A stretch of 64,000 nt of DNA, taken from Nemopilema nomurai. Its lineage: Eukaryota > Cnidaria > Scyphozoa > Rhizostomeae > Rhizostomatidae. The position numbers and the translations under genes are program-made. Location: positions 768,495 to 832,494 of the forward strand of contig ML133414.1 of the NCBI GenBank assembly GCA_003864495.1, read 5' to 3'. Below the pieces are notes generated by a model. That model was not told the DNA's origin. It saw nothing but the letters and a program-made list of their open reading frames with translations, and made no database searches. This document shows positions 1 to 15,000 of this stretch, piece after piece. Position 1 is the stretch's first letter, and each line of letters starts with the position of its first letter.

Positions 1-2526
1 AATGGAAGTGACTACGCCCATTTTTACCATTACGCAGTCATTCCTGTTATTGACATAATGCATGGAATGCAGGATATCGTGAGTATTTTCCAAAACTCGA
101 CATCAAACCAAATTCTTCTTTCTACCAATCCTTTTCAGTACCATAAAATTATGCCCGTATTATTGGGTATAACATTCTCTTAAACCAATTTGTGTAACTT
201 CATGCTATCTTGGGTAGTCTTCAGGTATGCACTATTCTCAAACTTTATCACCGCACAAAACGAGAAGCAAAATTCCTTGCCTCTGTCTTTCACTTAAAAA
301 TATGCTGGGGTTTCTACCATTGTTTTTGCTGTTCCACTTATCAGATGAGTCAATTGTCAGGCAAAATGACGTCTTCTCCTGTGGAAGAGCCAATATTGTC
401 CAACCTAGAGCACACGAGGACCGATCTGTTGCTACTACATTAGAATTACTTTCAAAATAAACTTCGCTGCAAGCTTTCTGAGCATGTAGGTGGCACCTTG
501 CGTTCACTCCCACCCTCTATCTTGAGTTCTGGTCACATCCTTGCTGCCAATAATTCTATCAAACTATACCTTGGTTTTTTCTGCAGCATTCTAAGACAGG
601 CGGAACCTCCTACTATCCCGTATACCATTCCCTTCACGATACACATCACTGGATGAAGACATTCATCGACCCGAAATTCGCATGCCACCGTGCCGTTGGG
701 GAATTCGCAAGCCGTCTGCTTTTGCAGTTTGCCGATTCTCGATTGGTTCCATTCGACCCACGTGACTATGCAACTGCATTGCAAAAGGGTGTCGACGATA
801 TTAAGAATATCTTCAAGACAAGAGCGGTCCCAAGTCAATCTGCTAATACAAGTTTGTTCAAATCAATTCTTTAAATTCGCTACCGAAATTATTTTCATGA
901 CTTTTATTAACAGATCAACTGCTGAAGAATCGAAGGGTAGTTAAATGTTCCCCTTTGATAACCCCGGATAAAATGGTTGAGACTTTTTAAGAAAACTTAG
1001 ATTTTCACCTTCCTTTAGGAGATAACTCTTAGGTAAAATGATAGAATTACAAATCCAACATGGATTTTAGCAGAAAACAACCAGAATATCGAAAAAATTG
1101 CATTTGTCTCAATATTTTCGCCCGGGATTGTAGCTTTTTCCTGATTCTTTGCTCCTTTATTGCCAAACTGCATTTATTCGTTGGCATTGGTGGTTTTTAC
1201 CACAAGACGGATATTTGTTCTGCAAAATTGTTGTTGGAAATAAAGTCATGAATCGTCAATTCTTCACTCGAGATGTTGGCCTTAACTTCACTTATTGCAC
1301 CAAGTCAACTCAGATTGTTTTCAGACAGTTTTAAATTGATGTGCACTGATTTCATTGCAGCTTACCTGCAAAAGGCAGTTACTGCATTCAAGGTAGCAGT
1401 TGACAATTTCACGAGAGATCTTGCAAAGCTCGATAAAACGTCGTAAGTAACTTCAATAAGAAGTTTTGTCTCTAATCACTTTTTAGAAATGTAGCGTAAC
1501 ATTAAGCATATCGTTACGGAGAAAACTCTGATGTGCTAAATATTACTGACTTCTTTGAGCCGAAATTGTTATTGCTTTTAGGTAGGAGTTGGTGACCAGA
1601 ACTAGAGCAAGTTGTCTTTTACTAGAGCAAACATGTAGCTGATAATAGTATAATGTTATCGAATCTGCTCGAGAACCACGACTATAAATGGCTTCCACTG
1701 CACCCTTATTAAGCTCTTTTGGGACTCTTAAACGTGTGAAGTATATCATGGCAAGCGATGTAAAAGAAATATTTGGTGACACTGTTCATCTTCCTTTCTC
1801 CATTAAAATCTACTCTTTTAGAAGAACTGTTATGTATGTTTAACTTTCTAGTGTGCTGTCATTGAGAAGTGCTAATGATCAACTGACACAATTGGAGAAG
1901 GGCTTCCTGTATTTTCCAGCATTTCCAGACAGACCAGGGATAAGGTATTTACTTGTCTATTTGCTTGTCCAAGGAAATGTACGATTTCAAAAAACACTCA
2001 AATGCTGGTGGTGGAGTCAGAATACACAAGTTCATACAAATCTTGCACCATTGAATGAAACTCTTCCATTTGCCAAAGATAACATCATTATAAACTTTCT
2101 TTAGAAGGTCTTGTATCATTTACTAGGGGCGTTATTTGTTTTGCCATATTGATTACAATTGGTGGCTAATTGTCTTTGTCCAACGTACACATACAGACAT
2201 TGATTGCTGATTCAACCCCCATTCCCAAGAAAAGTTCTAAAAAAAACTACAAACGCCCTGGTTTTCAGACATTTTTAATAGCTGCCTCGATGAGTCTTCT
2301 CTCTAGTTTACAAATTTTCTTCACTTGATCCTCTTTTCACAGGCACATGATATTTTCCCCTGCTGAGTTCAGGTCATATGGGGCATCAGCGTTTCCTGGA
2401 GTTACTGATCTTCTCTATCAGATTACGGAGCTGAAAAAGAAGGAATGGTCGGAGTTACAGAAGCACCTTACAATTATATCCACCACCATCGAAGGGGTAG
2501 CTGCATCGCTCAAGAAGGCCTGGTAG
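1..2526 (+). CDS. NAALADase-like M28 metallopeptidase, copy 1 (3' part only)
   Basis: C-terminal 233 residues of a NAALADase / glutamate carboxypeptidase II family peptidase; the rest lies left of the window. Exons read by splice sites and phase: <1-78, 587-851, 1361-1442, 1852-1944, 2343-2526 (stop TAG 2524-2526). The second exon holds the motif YYPVYH, whose His is the last zinc ligand of the family; the later exons form the C-terminal helical dimerisation domain (motif NDQL, then FPG). All five exons match, in size and phase, the last five exons of the complete paralogue at 6002-17670, and no frame is broken, so this copy looks functional. Family members are type II membrane ectoenzymes that cleave peptides outside the cell. 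The two copies are nearly identical in some exons and about 16% different in one (1852-1944), discussed as a finding. NAALADL1-like rather than FOLH1 proper is my inference from the GSDYAHF segment. Confidence 0.88.
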
Positions 2527-5500
2527 ATCCTGGATGGTGTAAACTGTTAGAACGTTCTTGTAATTTGCTAGTCAAATTTTGTGCTTTTTCTGTTATTAGA
2601 CTTGTCTTTCTGTTAAATTTATCTTTAGTATTTAGATATTGTCCATTATACCACATCTTCTGGGCACGTAATCTTAAAGAGTCCCATAACGATTTTTTTA
2701 GCAGTTAATTAATTTTCAACAAAAGTACACAAAATTATCAATGGAAAATCATCTAGCAAATTTTGTACAACTTGCTGTTATTTTACAAACTGATTCGAAT
2801 ATAGATTGATTCAGATCAAGATATTTTCGACAATAGCTTTTGCCAATTTCGGTTGCTAAAACTCTTTTCTAATTTATGCAGCTTATTCACACCATGATTC
2901 TGTTTTATTTGAATCTAAACAAATTGCAATATTAAAAAGATTTTTAAAACAGATTAGAAGGAAGTGACTACAAATTTCAGAAATGTTCCTATTGACAAAA
3001 TAGTTTTTCTTTCTAAATATTTGCTATCTGAAGGGGCGAATTAGCAGATTTTTTGTCTGCATCTTTAGAATTGACACGTCTGTTTATATCGTACGAAATG
3101 AATTCAAATCTTTCTCAGAAACCATGGGCAAATGGTTCTCCTTACCTCTGCTTCCTTTTGCAATTCCTCTATGTAACGTGCAAATCGACTTTTCCATCCA
3201 CTAAACTGCTGCTCGTGAAACACTGATGCAGTAATTTTTAAACAGTCTCAATGCTGAAAACTGCCACCAATAATTCTTATTTTCTTAGAAAATCGTCGTA
3301 CTTTGATTTGTAGGCAAGTTTTGTCAGCCTTTAAATCAATTTCGTCTCACAAAGTATTTAAAAGAAACATTTATACGATTTTGCCAAGATGGCCTTAGAA
3401 GTAAGTATATCATACAGGATGGCGCGTGCAATGGTGGGTATTGACATGGAAGTGATTGTTATTTGAGGCCGAATGTCATTTTCGATCGTATGGCTGCCAA
3501 GCCGGAACAAGTGTTACAAAAGCTTCTTGAAAACGATATATTTTTATTTTCCCCCTGACAAGATTATTAAGATACATCATGCCCCTGAAAAGATTTAACA
3601 GCATCAAGATGCAGAGCTACGCCCCTCTGTTCAGCAACTGCTTATACAGGGTGGTTACACAGTGCTTTAAAAGTTCGATATGCTTTTGAAACACAATGAG
3701 TTGTGACTTCCATCTGAGTTGCTGCACCATGATAATTCATTGTAACTGCAACAGACATTGGGCCTATCATTTGTTTTGGGCCAAGCAAGAACATACCGAA
3801 GCTCAGTACAGAAAGGATGATGGTAGATGGAAGGCATCGAACGAAATCCCTGTTTAGGCCAAACGCCACCTTTCTTGTAATGTTTCTTGCGATGGAAAGC
3901 AGGCAATGCTTATCTTAAGTGCAGCACTATGGGTTGCAAATTTCGCGTAAAATTTGTTGAACTGCGCTGTAGTTCCCAGGTAATCATAAATTAATTTTCA
4001 CAATTGCAATTCCACTGAAATTATGCAAACTTGCAGTTCTAAGAATTTGAATTGCAACAGTTGCAATTTTGCGTGGATTATGATTTGAATATCCTAAATA
4101 GATTTCTTTCTATCCTTGGAGGTGAACCCACGCAGATTGTAGAAGAAATAAAGGAAGTCGACCTTCTTCCGAACATAAACATCTTGTTGAATCTTTGAAA
4201 GAGGCAAGTACTATCAATTATTTAAATATCGACTCTTCGATGGTGCCAAGTTAACTTTACCCCTTCACGGTTTTACTGATTCAGTTTATATAACATTCCT
4301 TGGAGATGCCTCTTGGCTCAACAATACCCAACCGAGGCTAGATTCCAATGCAATTGATCGTAGGTCCTCTTTGGTCATTGTTCCTGACATCAAGTGATAG
4401 TAAACGTTTGTGCCAGACACTAATTCACAATTCAATTCAGCGTTGCTTTTGGCCAAATAGTCTGCAAGCCAAAAGCCAGCAAGTTGTGCTCAGTTCTTGC
4501 CAGCAAAATTGATAACTTGATTAAAATTAAACATGAGTATGAAAAATAACATAAGCATTAAAGAATAAGCATTAACATATTCACACATGGGGCCGGGCAA
4601 GTGAACCTAGACTATACTGCAGTTGCGGAAAGCGCCCCTGACCGTTTTAATCCTTGTTTTTTCTTTCTCAGCATTTGAAAGTTGGTTTTAATCCCAAGGA
4701 ATTATAACGATGTTGACTTCAATTCACGAATTGGACAAGCAAAAGCTACGAGCACTTTTCTGCGTCATGATAGGGGTTTCCGTTTATCTAGCAGGTAGCA
4801 TATCTATCAAAACAATTCAGAAATGCCACCAATGAGCAAATATAACGCCTTAAACCTTCAGAACCTATCGCTAAGCAGAAACTACATTCTCTTTCCATTT
4901 CTATAGTGTTGTAACGTTTAGTCATAACGACCAGGTTTTACTTCAGGACTGCGAGGGCCTAGTCTCAATCTTTGAATTGAGGGTCTTCTTTAAAAGTCTC
5001 TATGATGATGTTTTAAGTAGGGCTCTCGTTATTCTATCAAAAATTCGGTTCATCTTTTAATGCTTGGAGATGTTGCTGGTACAATCCTTGCAGTGCATGA
5101 AAGAGGAAGATCGAAAAAGAAGAGATCATAGTTTTAATGGTGCTGCAACAAGGAATCGTTTCCTCATTCATCCACATTCGAAGGGAAGCTGGAGGAGAAA
5201 GGGATGGTTGCGATTCATAGCCTTTTGACCTGAGTCACCCCACCCCCATTTTATTTTGACTGACGCTCAAAAAGGATAGGTGCAACATGATATAATAAGA
5301 CCTTTTCTTTGGCACAACTCCTGCGACTCCATAATGGGTAACTAACTCATTTGTATAATTATTCATTTAATTTGGAAGGCTTTAATTATGTCGATGGCAT
5401 CTTTATTGCTAGCAATTTGGAGAGGTTGCCGCTTCTACTGTGTCTGTGGATTTTTCCAACGAAATTGCAAAGCATCTCTCATCAATTTATTGAATCAGAA

Positions 5501-6001
5501 ACTTTAGATTTTATGTTTCGTATTTAGATGCCATTTCACTTGTATTTTTATTCAATTACTCGAATCTTCATGTGCCATTTATCAATTTGTGTACGCTTTC
5601 ATCCAAAAATAATTTTCCCTATTTAAAGGCACTGGATGTTTTCTGGGTGTTCAATTAGGCTCAAAACTGTTTAGCCATCATTAGCAATTTCTCCCTGATG
5701 ACCTCACCATGAAGCTAGTAGGGCCTAAGGAATTCTTGAAAATTTGCATTTTTCAATAAAGGGTAAAAGCGAATTATCATAATAATCGACGAATACTGCA
5801 GTTGTTTGACATTGGGCTATAGTTTCTATCACTGCCGAAGTTATAAACCGTACTAAAGGCTTACACTGTTTGACACACATACACATGGAGTTAAGCACGG
5901 TTAAATCAGCCCCTTGCCGGAAGATAGAGAGCTCACTGTGAGACTATTAGTACGGAAGTCATTTGCAAGGCGGTCGTGCGTGGTTCGGACACACTTCCAG
6001 C
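2527..6001. other. Intergenic region between the two NAALADase copies
   Basis: About 3.5 kb between the stop of copy 1 and the start of copy 2. The first ~75 bases are 3' UTR-like and closely match the sequence after the stop of copy 2. The rest is AT-rich, full of stops in all frames and shows no recognisable domain. One ATG at 4710 opens a short frame with a hydrophobic stretch and ends at a possible splice donor near 4795, but I could not find a continuing exon. The promoter of copy 2 should lie at the right end; I see no clear TATA box. Confidence 0.5.
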
Positions 6002-9000
6002 ATGGTTACGCGAAAAGGGTTCATTTTGGTGGCCGTAGGAATACTGGCATTTGTTCTGTCGTTTGTCGTGGGGTATCTTGTGCGACGAGCTACCTATACC
6101 CCGCAATGTTCTACACCATCGGTAAGCAAGTCGGGAAGGTCCACAGCCCAAAGACAGGCGGACTGGGAAGCAATCGTCAAGAAGATAGAGGCCCCCAATA
6201 TCGACAAAAACATGAAGTACGTTTGTCCGGATTTATCGTCATATAATATAATATCTTCTTTCTTGCCCTCTTACTGGTAGATGTATTTAAACTAAAGGTT
6301 TCATCATCAAAGATTGCTCTAACGAGGTCCTCATTAACAAACGACGCTGTAAACGCCTTGACATTCATGTTCCCAATATTCAGAAGTGCGGATCGATAAG
6401 ATACGTTGTCTTTTCCCGATTGAGTCCGCGCAATGCTGATTATCCACATCAATATTGAAAGGGGAAGTGGCTGTTTGCACTGTCAACTTTATTCAAAGAA
6501 ATACGACGAAGGGTAGAAGAGACAAAGAGAAGAACGGAGCGCAAGCCATTTGCTAAATTGTCATCAAACCCTTGCTCGATGGGCTCACTGTGGTTGACCT
6601 CATATACCACTAGTCTTTGTTTTCACTCACCGCACAAGAAACCAATCAATGAAACTGTTGATAATCTTCCAAGGAGAGCAAGGAAACGGCTTCAGGAGAA
6701 CCGCACCATCTCATCAGTTCTCCAGGAAGATGCTTATGGTTCTATTGACGCTTTGATACTAATCTTAAAACATGATTAGCTAATAAGCTAAAATCCATCA
6801 TGTTACAAGCTTCTCAGCAGTGAACCGGATGCACAACCCTCCCAGATCAGTTTTTAAATATATGCTGTAACTTTTCAATGACCGTTTGCTTCCTGTCTTG
6901 CCTCATTGAAGTATAAATGCATGTTAAAGCGTACCAAGACCAGATAATCCAGTCACTGAATGTCCGAATTTTTACTATGTACCTGAAAAGAATCCGTGAG
7001 GTTGTTTGCATTGCCATGTAGACTTAGGCTCTACGTCGGAGTCTATGCAAGCTTACTGTAGTGCTTCGATTTAACCGGGCGTTTATTAATTTTTTTTAGA
7101 TCTTTGGGGACGTCTATTCAAAGGGGCGTTTATTCAATATTTTCACTCTCCCTAGGCAATATGATTAGAAAAACTTCTAACGATGATCGCACTTAGCGTG
7201 AAACGCCGAGTAGCAGCTAAATATATCTGGTTCCAGAATTATAATTCTAAAAACATCCTGTTCAAAGTCATTCATCATTATCGTATTCCTCGATGATGTC
7301 TAAAAAAGTAGCAGCTTCGGTCAGTGAAATTCGAATACACGCCCTCGTACAAAATTGCGCTTAAAAGAAAACAAATTGTAGAATTGTAGAATCGTAGAAT
7401 TACCAAATATTAAGGACGCTCATTCAGGGGTGAAAAGAAGTCACTATTATCATAGTCCTATTTACATACATAAAATGGCGACAAAGTGCTTTGGTCCGGG
7501 CAGACAAAATAACAAGAGACAATTGATTAACCAGGGACACATTGATTATATGGTGCATTCAATGAACAATCGTTGCAAAAGGAGCCTTGAATTTATATGA
7601 AAGCAGACTCATGCAAAATCGGACGCTGGAAAATGGGAACCTTGGGTGGACTTTTATAAATTTTTAGTTTGAGTTATAATGGCTTCTAATTTTTTAACTT
7701 AATCTATCAAACGTGATGCCAAAGATAGGGTTAGTTGGTGAATGTGGCGCCAAAGCTATCTTGGGGCAGACGACCAGAGAATAGGCAGACTTTAATTCTG
7801 TTAAAGTATCAAAGCTTCTCGCACTTTTACTAATATTTTGGACAGCGGCTCAGAAAGATCATTATTTTCAATACGCAAGATCAGAACTTCATAACAATCC
7901 AAATTTTTTAGCTATTATAATGCCAATAAGACGAGGCCTTTCTTATTCTTAATTATACAGGGAGTTTTAAATATGGCAAAAACTTAGACCTGCCTGGGTC
8001 TTTCTGAGACATGCTTTATTTTGTTTCCTACCAGATATCTGTCCGCAAAGCCTCACGTGGCCGCTTCTCCGAGAAACAACGAGTTGGCAGAAGAGATAGC
8101 GAGAAGATTCAAATCCTACAGTTTTGACGTGGAGAAGCAGACCTACAATGTCTTACTATCCTACCCTCGAAAAGATCGCCCCAACTATGGCTATATTCTA
8201 AAGGCCGATAATACGACCGACTTTAGAACACAGCTTATTGAAGATATTCTGGAACCATCAGAAAAATCACCAGATGCCGTGCAGCCATTTAACGCGTTCG
8301 GATTAGCTGGGAATGCAACGGTTTGTGTCTAGAGGCACTTGTTTGAGAATCACTCAATCAATATTGAGAATCACTCAATCAATATTGAGAATCACTCAAT
8401 AAATATTGAGAATCACTCAATCAATATTGAGAATCACTCAATCAATATTGAGAATCACTCAATCAATATTGAGAATCATTCAATGATTGAGAATCACTCA
8501 ATATGTGATTATCGAAAATTTTAATTTGTACTTTTATATTCGTTTATTGTTTTGGGGCTGCTAATACAATTTAAGTGGCTACTAGAAACGTTGCTAGTTA
8601 CTAGGTGTGTGAACATGACACAAATTAGAATAGTAATTTACAGTATACTATTGTGGTACATGAATGCGTATTTTACCAGGAAGGAACTTTATTTGATAAA
8701 ATCTCTTGCAAGCTTCTAATAGGACAACGAGACTTAGTCTAATAGGATCAATTGATTAAGTTTCACCTCACCCGATAACAAGAGCAAAATACGTACTGTT
8801 GAATTTTTGAATTGTTTCTTGCCTTTGAAAGCAAATTAATTTGTGATTAATTTCATAGGGTGATTTGGTATATGTCAATTATGGGCGCAAAGAGGACTTT
8901 GACTTGCTGAAGAGCCATTTCAAGGTGAACTGTACTGGAAAAATTGTCATCGCAAGATATGGGAAAGTATATCGTGGTCAAAAGGTATAGTCCTAGATGA

Positions 9001-12000
9001 TTCAAAATAATATCCTTTGTTTTGGTTATAAAATGGTTATAAAACGGCTGCAAAGTGTAAATGGCTGCACAGTGTATCCACTTAACTTTGGGTAGGCATA
9101 TTGTGACCAGAACTGAACTGAATTGGATTGAAGCTAAGAATCCTCTGAGTACTGTGACAAGTGACTGGGGACGTCAATCAAGTGATGATCTATTCCACAA
9201 GTCGGCACATTTCTCTTTTTGCCCCTTACCCTCTCCCTTAGAGCTGCCAGGCAAGGCCCGTTGCGTAACAGCAAAATGTTTAAACGCCATTCTTACTTTT
9301 TTATTGAATTAATCCAGTAATTAGTTTGCGTCAGAGTCGCACCAGTTGATTATCACATGATAGGCCTTCAAGAAGTATCATGTTTCGCATCCAGGTTGTC
9401 AATGCACAAATGAATGGAGCCATCGCCATCATGATTTACAATGACCCGCAGAACTATGGGCCTGTTCCCAAAGGCCAGGCTTACCCAAAAAGCCTGTGGA
9501 TGCCCAGGGATGGTGTTCAGCGTGGATCCGTGGGTTTGGGTGACGGCGACATCTTAACGCCAGGATGGCCCTCAACTGGTAACGACCCCTTTCGTGTTCT
9601 TTCGTCAAATCTAGCTAGGAATCAACAGTAGCGAAGCTAAAAGTCATACCTGTCCGCCAAGATCAGGAACTTTCAAAAACATATTTTGCTTTCAAAGAAA
9701 AAATACTTTAAAGGTTAAGGTTTTCCATAGTTGTAATCATCAGTTTCTGCAGCCTTAAGTAATATTCTGAAATCTTGTTAGACCCTCTGTTATCATTTTG
9801 AGAGTGGAGCGGGGATACCACAGGGATACATATTAGTCGTGCCATAATTGATACCTTGTGGTTTGGTCATGCCAAACAAAAGAACTTTTAATTGGACAGC
9901 CTGTGTTTGGTCGTGCCCTCAGAAACAAAATCGCTACAATAATCATTATAACCCAGTTGCTGAAAGCATGATCTGTGTATTTACGCGATACACGAGACCT
10001 GATGTTTACAACTAGACAGGGTACCCAAATATGGGAAACATGCCATTTGATGGCAAGAAGCATGAACATTCTCTTGGGCGGGAGAAGCTTTTTGTTTGGC
10101 ACAAATTGGTTTCGGAGCCCGCTTTGCCACTCAATGTTCAAGAAATCAAGAGGGCACATACATTTTATTCGCAGAAAGATTCTAGCTGCCTTACTCTTTG
10201 TTCACTCGCCTTCAGGCTTGCGACAACACACAAGGTCTAATAACTATTGACTCGAGGTTTAGTAATCAGAAGAGTCTCCCTATTTCTGTGGGGATCAAAA
10301 TATGGCACTAATGAAAGTTACCTTACCTTGCATAGCTGACTACCGTTTGCAATATTTGCTGCGCATCTATTACTTGGGATTGAAAACAGATAATGCTACT
10401 ATCATATGTTGAATGGAGAAAGCCGCTTGTTTTCATTCTACCTACTAGGCGTAAACAGACTATTGACAAAGGCATCACTTCTTTGTTGCAGATGATGCTT
10501 ACCGGCTTCCTATAGACAAGGCCCCTGGATTACCCGAGATTCCTGTTCACCCGATCTCCGCACGGGACGCAAAACAGTTCTTAAGGTACGGCCTAATTCG
10601 TTGGTTTCAGGCAAAAGCTTCGGTTTATAGAGTCCAGACCATTTATGAGATTTTGAAAAACTGTTGAAATGGGCCTCTGCGATTTTAGTGGAAGTAACTG
10701 CCCATCATTTCGATTTCACGGTACCTCTAAGTTCTAAACTCCACGTTTGCAGGTCACGTGCGTAAGAACGTTGCATTATCACGAGTGAAAAACAGTTAGC
10801 CAAGTTGCAGTACTTGAGGTAGCATTGAAAGTGTCTGTAACTGTCTTTGTTTCTTTGGTTTGCTAGATCGCTATTTCTGTCAAAAAACATATAAAGAATG
10901 CAAGGAAATATTTTGACATTAAGTTTGTTTTGACATTAGTTTTGAACACAAAACTGTTCAGCTTCTTTTCTCCGTCGGTTTTTCAGTACTTTTCTAAAGA
11001 ATTATGATATTTACCGATATTTGTCTTCAAACGATAAACTTTCTGTTAAGGACTGACTTAATAGTTTAAAAATTTCAAGAAACCTACTTTTAATCGCAAT
11101 GCATTCGTTTTGTGACAGTAAGCTAGGTGGAGCCCCTGTTGGCTTGGCGAACTGGACTGGAGGCCTGGACATTACATACAGAGTTGGCCCAGGGTTCAAT
11201 GCTACATACGCAGGGTGGTACGTTACAAAGGCTCTTTTTCTTTCATGTTATTCTATTCGCATAAGCAAGATGATTTCTAATTCGGCGAGTGAAAGAAATC
11301 GTTATCAGCATAATTAGCTGGACAATCTTCGCCATTGACTGTAATTTTGCATCCTATCCAAACCCCTTTCTGCACCAGCGACTTTTCAAATAGCCTTGGC
11401 AGGGACTCTTCAAAAATACCATAGATGTGCGCATGCTGTTATTCATTCAAAAATATAAATACCAAGTTTTTCATAGAATAAATTTTGTCTGTCGTACAGC
11501 TAAGATTCGAGTAAGGAACGTGAGCAAAAAATCCGAAATACCAAAGCAGGAATCTTCCGCTGCATTTCAGTTCCGTGAGATGAAATTTGAGAGTATTGGA
11601 AGTTTTTCTCTGCTGTCTGACGGCAAATAAACAACCAGCCACGGGTCGAAATTCATTAATGGGAATTTTCCAACCTCAACCTTGGGTTTTTCTTCGAATG
11701 TCTCGCAAAAGGTTAACAGTGCTCTTTGATTAGCCAGCGAGTCTGAGTGCTGAGTCAAGGGTCATGCTTTCGAAAGTTTAGTGCAGTTTTAGGTTCCTGT
11801 CTTATATTTTTTTTTTAGATATGGACAATTCACGTCACCTATTTTCTTTGCAATTACGCATTTATTCCTTCTAGATTATATGTTACTTATTACAACAGAT
11901 GTTGTCAACTCAAAATAAATGCTCAGTTAATACAGCTATAACTGTTTTTATTTCCACTTAACTTGGTCAGAAGCCCCTCCTTTGCTGGTTCTCCATCCAG

Positions 12001-15000
12001 TGATCATCCGACATTTTCATTTTGAGCGTTATTGGAATTGCGACTGATAGATCTGCATGCAAGGTGACGTAATGCTGCGTTTTCTTGAAGTCACCATAGC
12101 TAACTTATGGTCAGATAGGCAAATCATGGTCAGATTCTTGCTAACAGAGTACACGTTTTCCAGGAAAGCTAAGTTGGAAGTGCATAACACACGTGAAATT
12201 CTTAAAATAACAAATGTCATTGGAACGATAAGAGGCGCCACTGAACCAGGTCAGTATTCGTGATATAAATTTTCCCTTATCTCTATTATCTCTAGTTATA
12301 ACCTCTGTAAATTTATTTGTTTTAGTCTTTTCATTTCTCTTCCAAGCAGCTTCTTTCATATTTAGAAGCTCATCTTTCAAACTCCTTCTAACTTTTAGCC
12401 ACTTAATGCCCTGATACGAAGCACATTGTTATCTACTTTATTTTCTATCAGTTGCAAAGCAGTGCTAGATTTTTTGCATCGCAATTTTCCGTGGCAAGTA
12501 ACAAGGCATTTTGTAGTTAGTAAGTGGGAGTAGATAATTAAATAGATTTAACAGTCGTTATTTGTGTTTCTTCTTCAGATCGCTATGCTATGATTGGCAA
12601 TCACCGTGATTCTTGGGTTTTTGGTGGTGTCGACGCTTCGAGTGGTGGGTCAGTTCTTTTGGAGCTGGCGAGAGTGTTTGGGGAGTATTTGAAAACTGGT
12701 AAGGGTCCTTTTTGCTTCAAACCAGATTCTTTGGTTGACATGAGTATGATATGAGCATGGCACGAGTCAACGACGAAATCAGTATAGAAGCCATGCGATG
12801 AAATAACGAAACAGAGTTAATCAGTGTTTTATTTTCTTTGATTGACAGGTTGGCGTCCTACTCGCTCAATCAAGTTTTGCAGCTGGGGTGGTGAGGAATC
12901 TGGCCTTATCGGCTCATCAGAATATGTCGAGGTGAGCGTTTCAAAGTAAAAATTTAAGAAATCAGAAATGATGGCATATGCAACGGACTCTTTACGGCCA
13001 GGGATTGCTAATGAATCGTTACCAGGTGATGTAATCTCTACGTCATATCTACGTCATCAATACGTCACACTTTCGTCAACGGCATAACACCGTCATAAAC
13101 TGCCACCACAGTAGCTCTCAGTTTACGTGCCTTGATGTAATTCTTGCCCAGAAAAAGAGTCTCACTGGCTCTATTCATCCACGAAGCCTTTTCATCTTTC
13201 TCGAAATCATTCGATGGTTTTCAAGCATGGATGCAAGCAAAAAATCCTAAGGCCATATTCTAGAAATATATATGTGCCATATTAAGAAGGATTTTTCCTG
13301 ACCCAAAAAGATTTGCAATTAACAATGAACTTCCCATATTCATCTTTTTACATTTTGTTTCTAGCAATATGCGAAGATTTTGCGGGACAGAACCGTGGCC
13401 TATATAAACATTGATACTGCGGTCTTCGGTAAATATTTTCATTATGCTAGTTTCTGATAAATCCTGAATGATATCAGATTTGTTCCTTCTCTAAATGGTA
13501 TGCTAAACGGTTGGTCAGTTTTGTGCTCGATTCTTCATAGGGCCATCATTGCCAAGTAGACCGATTTTGCAAATGAAATTCTGCTTCCATTTAAATCCAA
13601 CTTTTTTTTATGAGTCTTACTGCTACCATTTGATACTGCAAAGCACAACGTAGCCCGTGTATATACCTTTCTGGGTATAACCGTTATCGCTTGTAAAAAT
13701 TGAAAAAGTCTTTTATTACATATTAATCTTGTAATTTACCATCTTGCTTTTTATTTCAGGAAATTATTCGGCAGTATTATCTGGTAGTCAACTGCTATAT
13801 CAGACGATATTTGAAAACCTTAAAAAGGTGAGAGAACATGTTTTGCTTTTTTGCATGTTTAGCTTGTTCATTATCATTATTCCGACGTCATGCTATCCTC
13901 TCATTGGTATGACTAGGAATGCTGTTATTGATTAAAGGCCTATGGGCATTCGATAGCAAAGTGACAGGGCTACGTCCTGTTTGGAATTGCCAGTAATATA
14001 GAAAGAAAAAGATCCTACTGTGCTTAATTGTACAGAGGCACTGATAATTACTATAGCTTGTTGGTTTGTTAAGTTATAGTTGTATTCCATAGCTATAAAA
14101 AGCACTGGTGTTAATGCAGATATTATAAATTCAAAGATTAAGAGAATTGGCCCTGAAAATTGCAATGGCTGGACCTTTTTTGTGCCATGCTTTGCCTTCC
14201 CTGCTATAACCTCTCAATCACAAAGATGAAGCTACATCACTGTACTCAATACGAGGACTGTGACTTTAAGCAGTGACTACCTTTGCTGTGATTCCCTATT
14301 GGTTGAACATATATATATATATGTTCATAAGGTATAAGATGTCTATATATATATATGTTTATATATACAATAAGGCAAATGCTGACAGGGAGAAAATTCT
14401 TTCCACAAGGGTGCTACCCAATTGTATCGAACCACTCTTGGTCGGAATCGAACTCCAGCTTGCTGCTTCAAAAGCATATACTTATAAATTTATATACATA
14501 TATAAATACCAATGTATATCCGGAATGTTCTTATTTAGATCAATAAAACTGCTGCACTTGCATTAATTAGAAGCATCTGAGTCTATCAGAGCACAAGCAT
14601 CTTACCATATATCTAAAAAGAATTAAGTTTATGCAGATGTCACTGCATATTCAAGAAGCAAAGGGGATTCGTTCCATTACTGAAATCTCCTTGCTTAACA
14701 AGATTTGTTTCTTTTCCAGGTCAAAGACGCGAATACGCAAATGACAATGTTCCAGAAAGCTGCAAAAACATCACCCTCACCAACAATGAAAGGTTTCCCA
14801 AAGTAATGCTTCCATTTTTCGTCAATAGAAATACACATAATCATCTGATCTTCAACAAGCTCGAAAAATCGTTACCAACTCAATTGTAACTTCAATGGAT
14901 AGAGGTTTTGTCTCCAGTTGAAATGCAAGTTGCCCCAAGTAATTTTGTAGAAAGTCTAGAATTCGAGAATTATATCATGGCTGTACAGGCACGTTGGCCA

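Noticed and set aside
3642..3906. Overlapping minus-strand frames of 75-79 codons
   Set aside because: Two overlapping frames with no similarity to known families; consistent with chance.
4710..4795. ATG frame with a hydrophobic segment ending at a good donor, like a signal-anchor exon
   Set aside because: No continuing exon could be found; copy 2 has its own well-placed first exon at 6002.
8345..8505. CRISPR-like array appearance of the 21-bp repeats
   Set aside because: No unique spacers; pure head-to-tail minisatellite in an animal intron.
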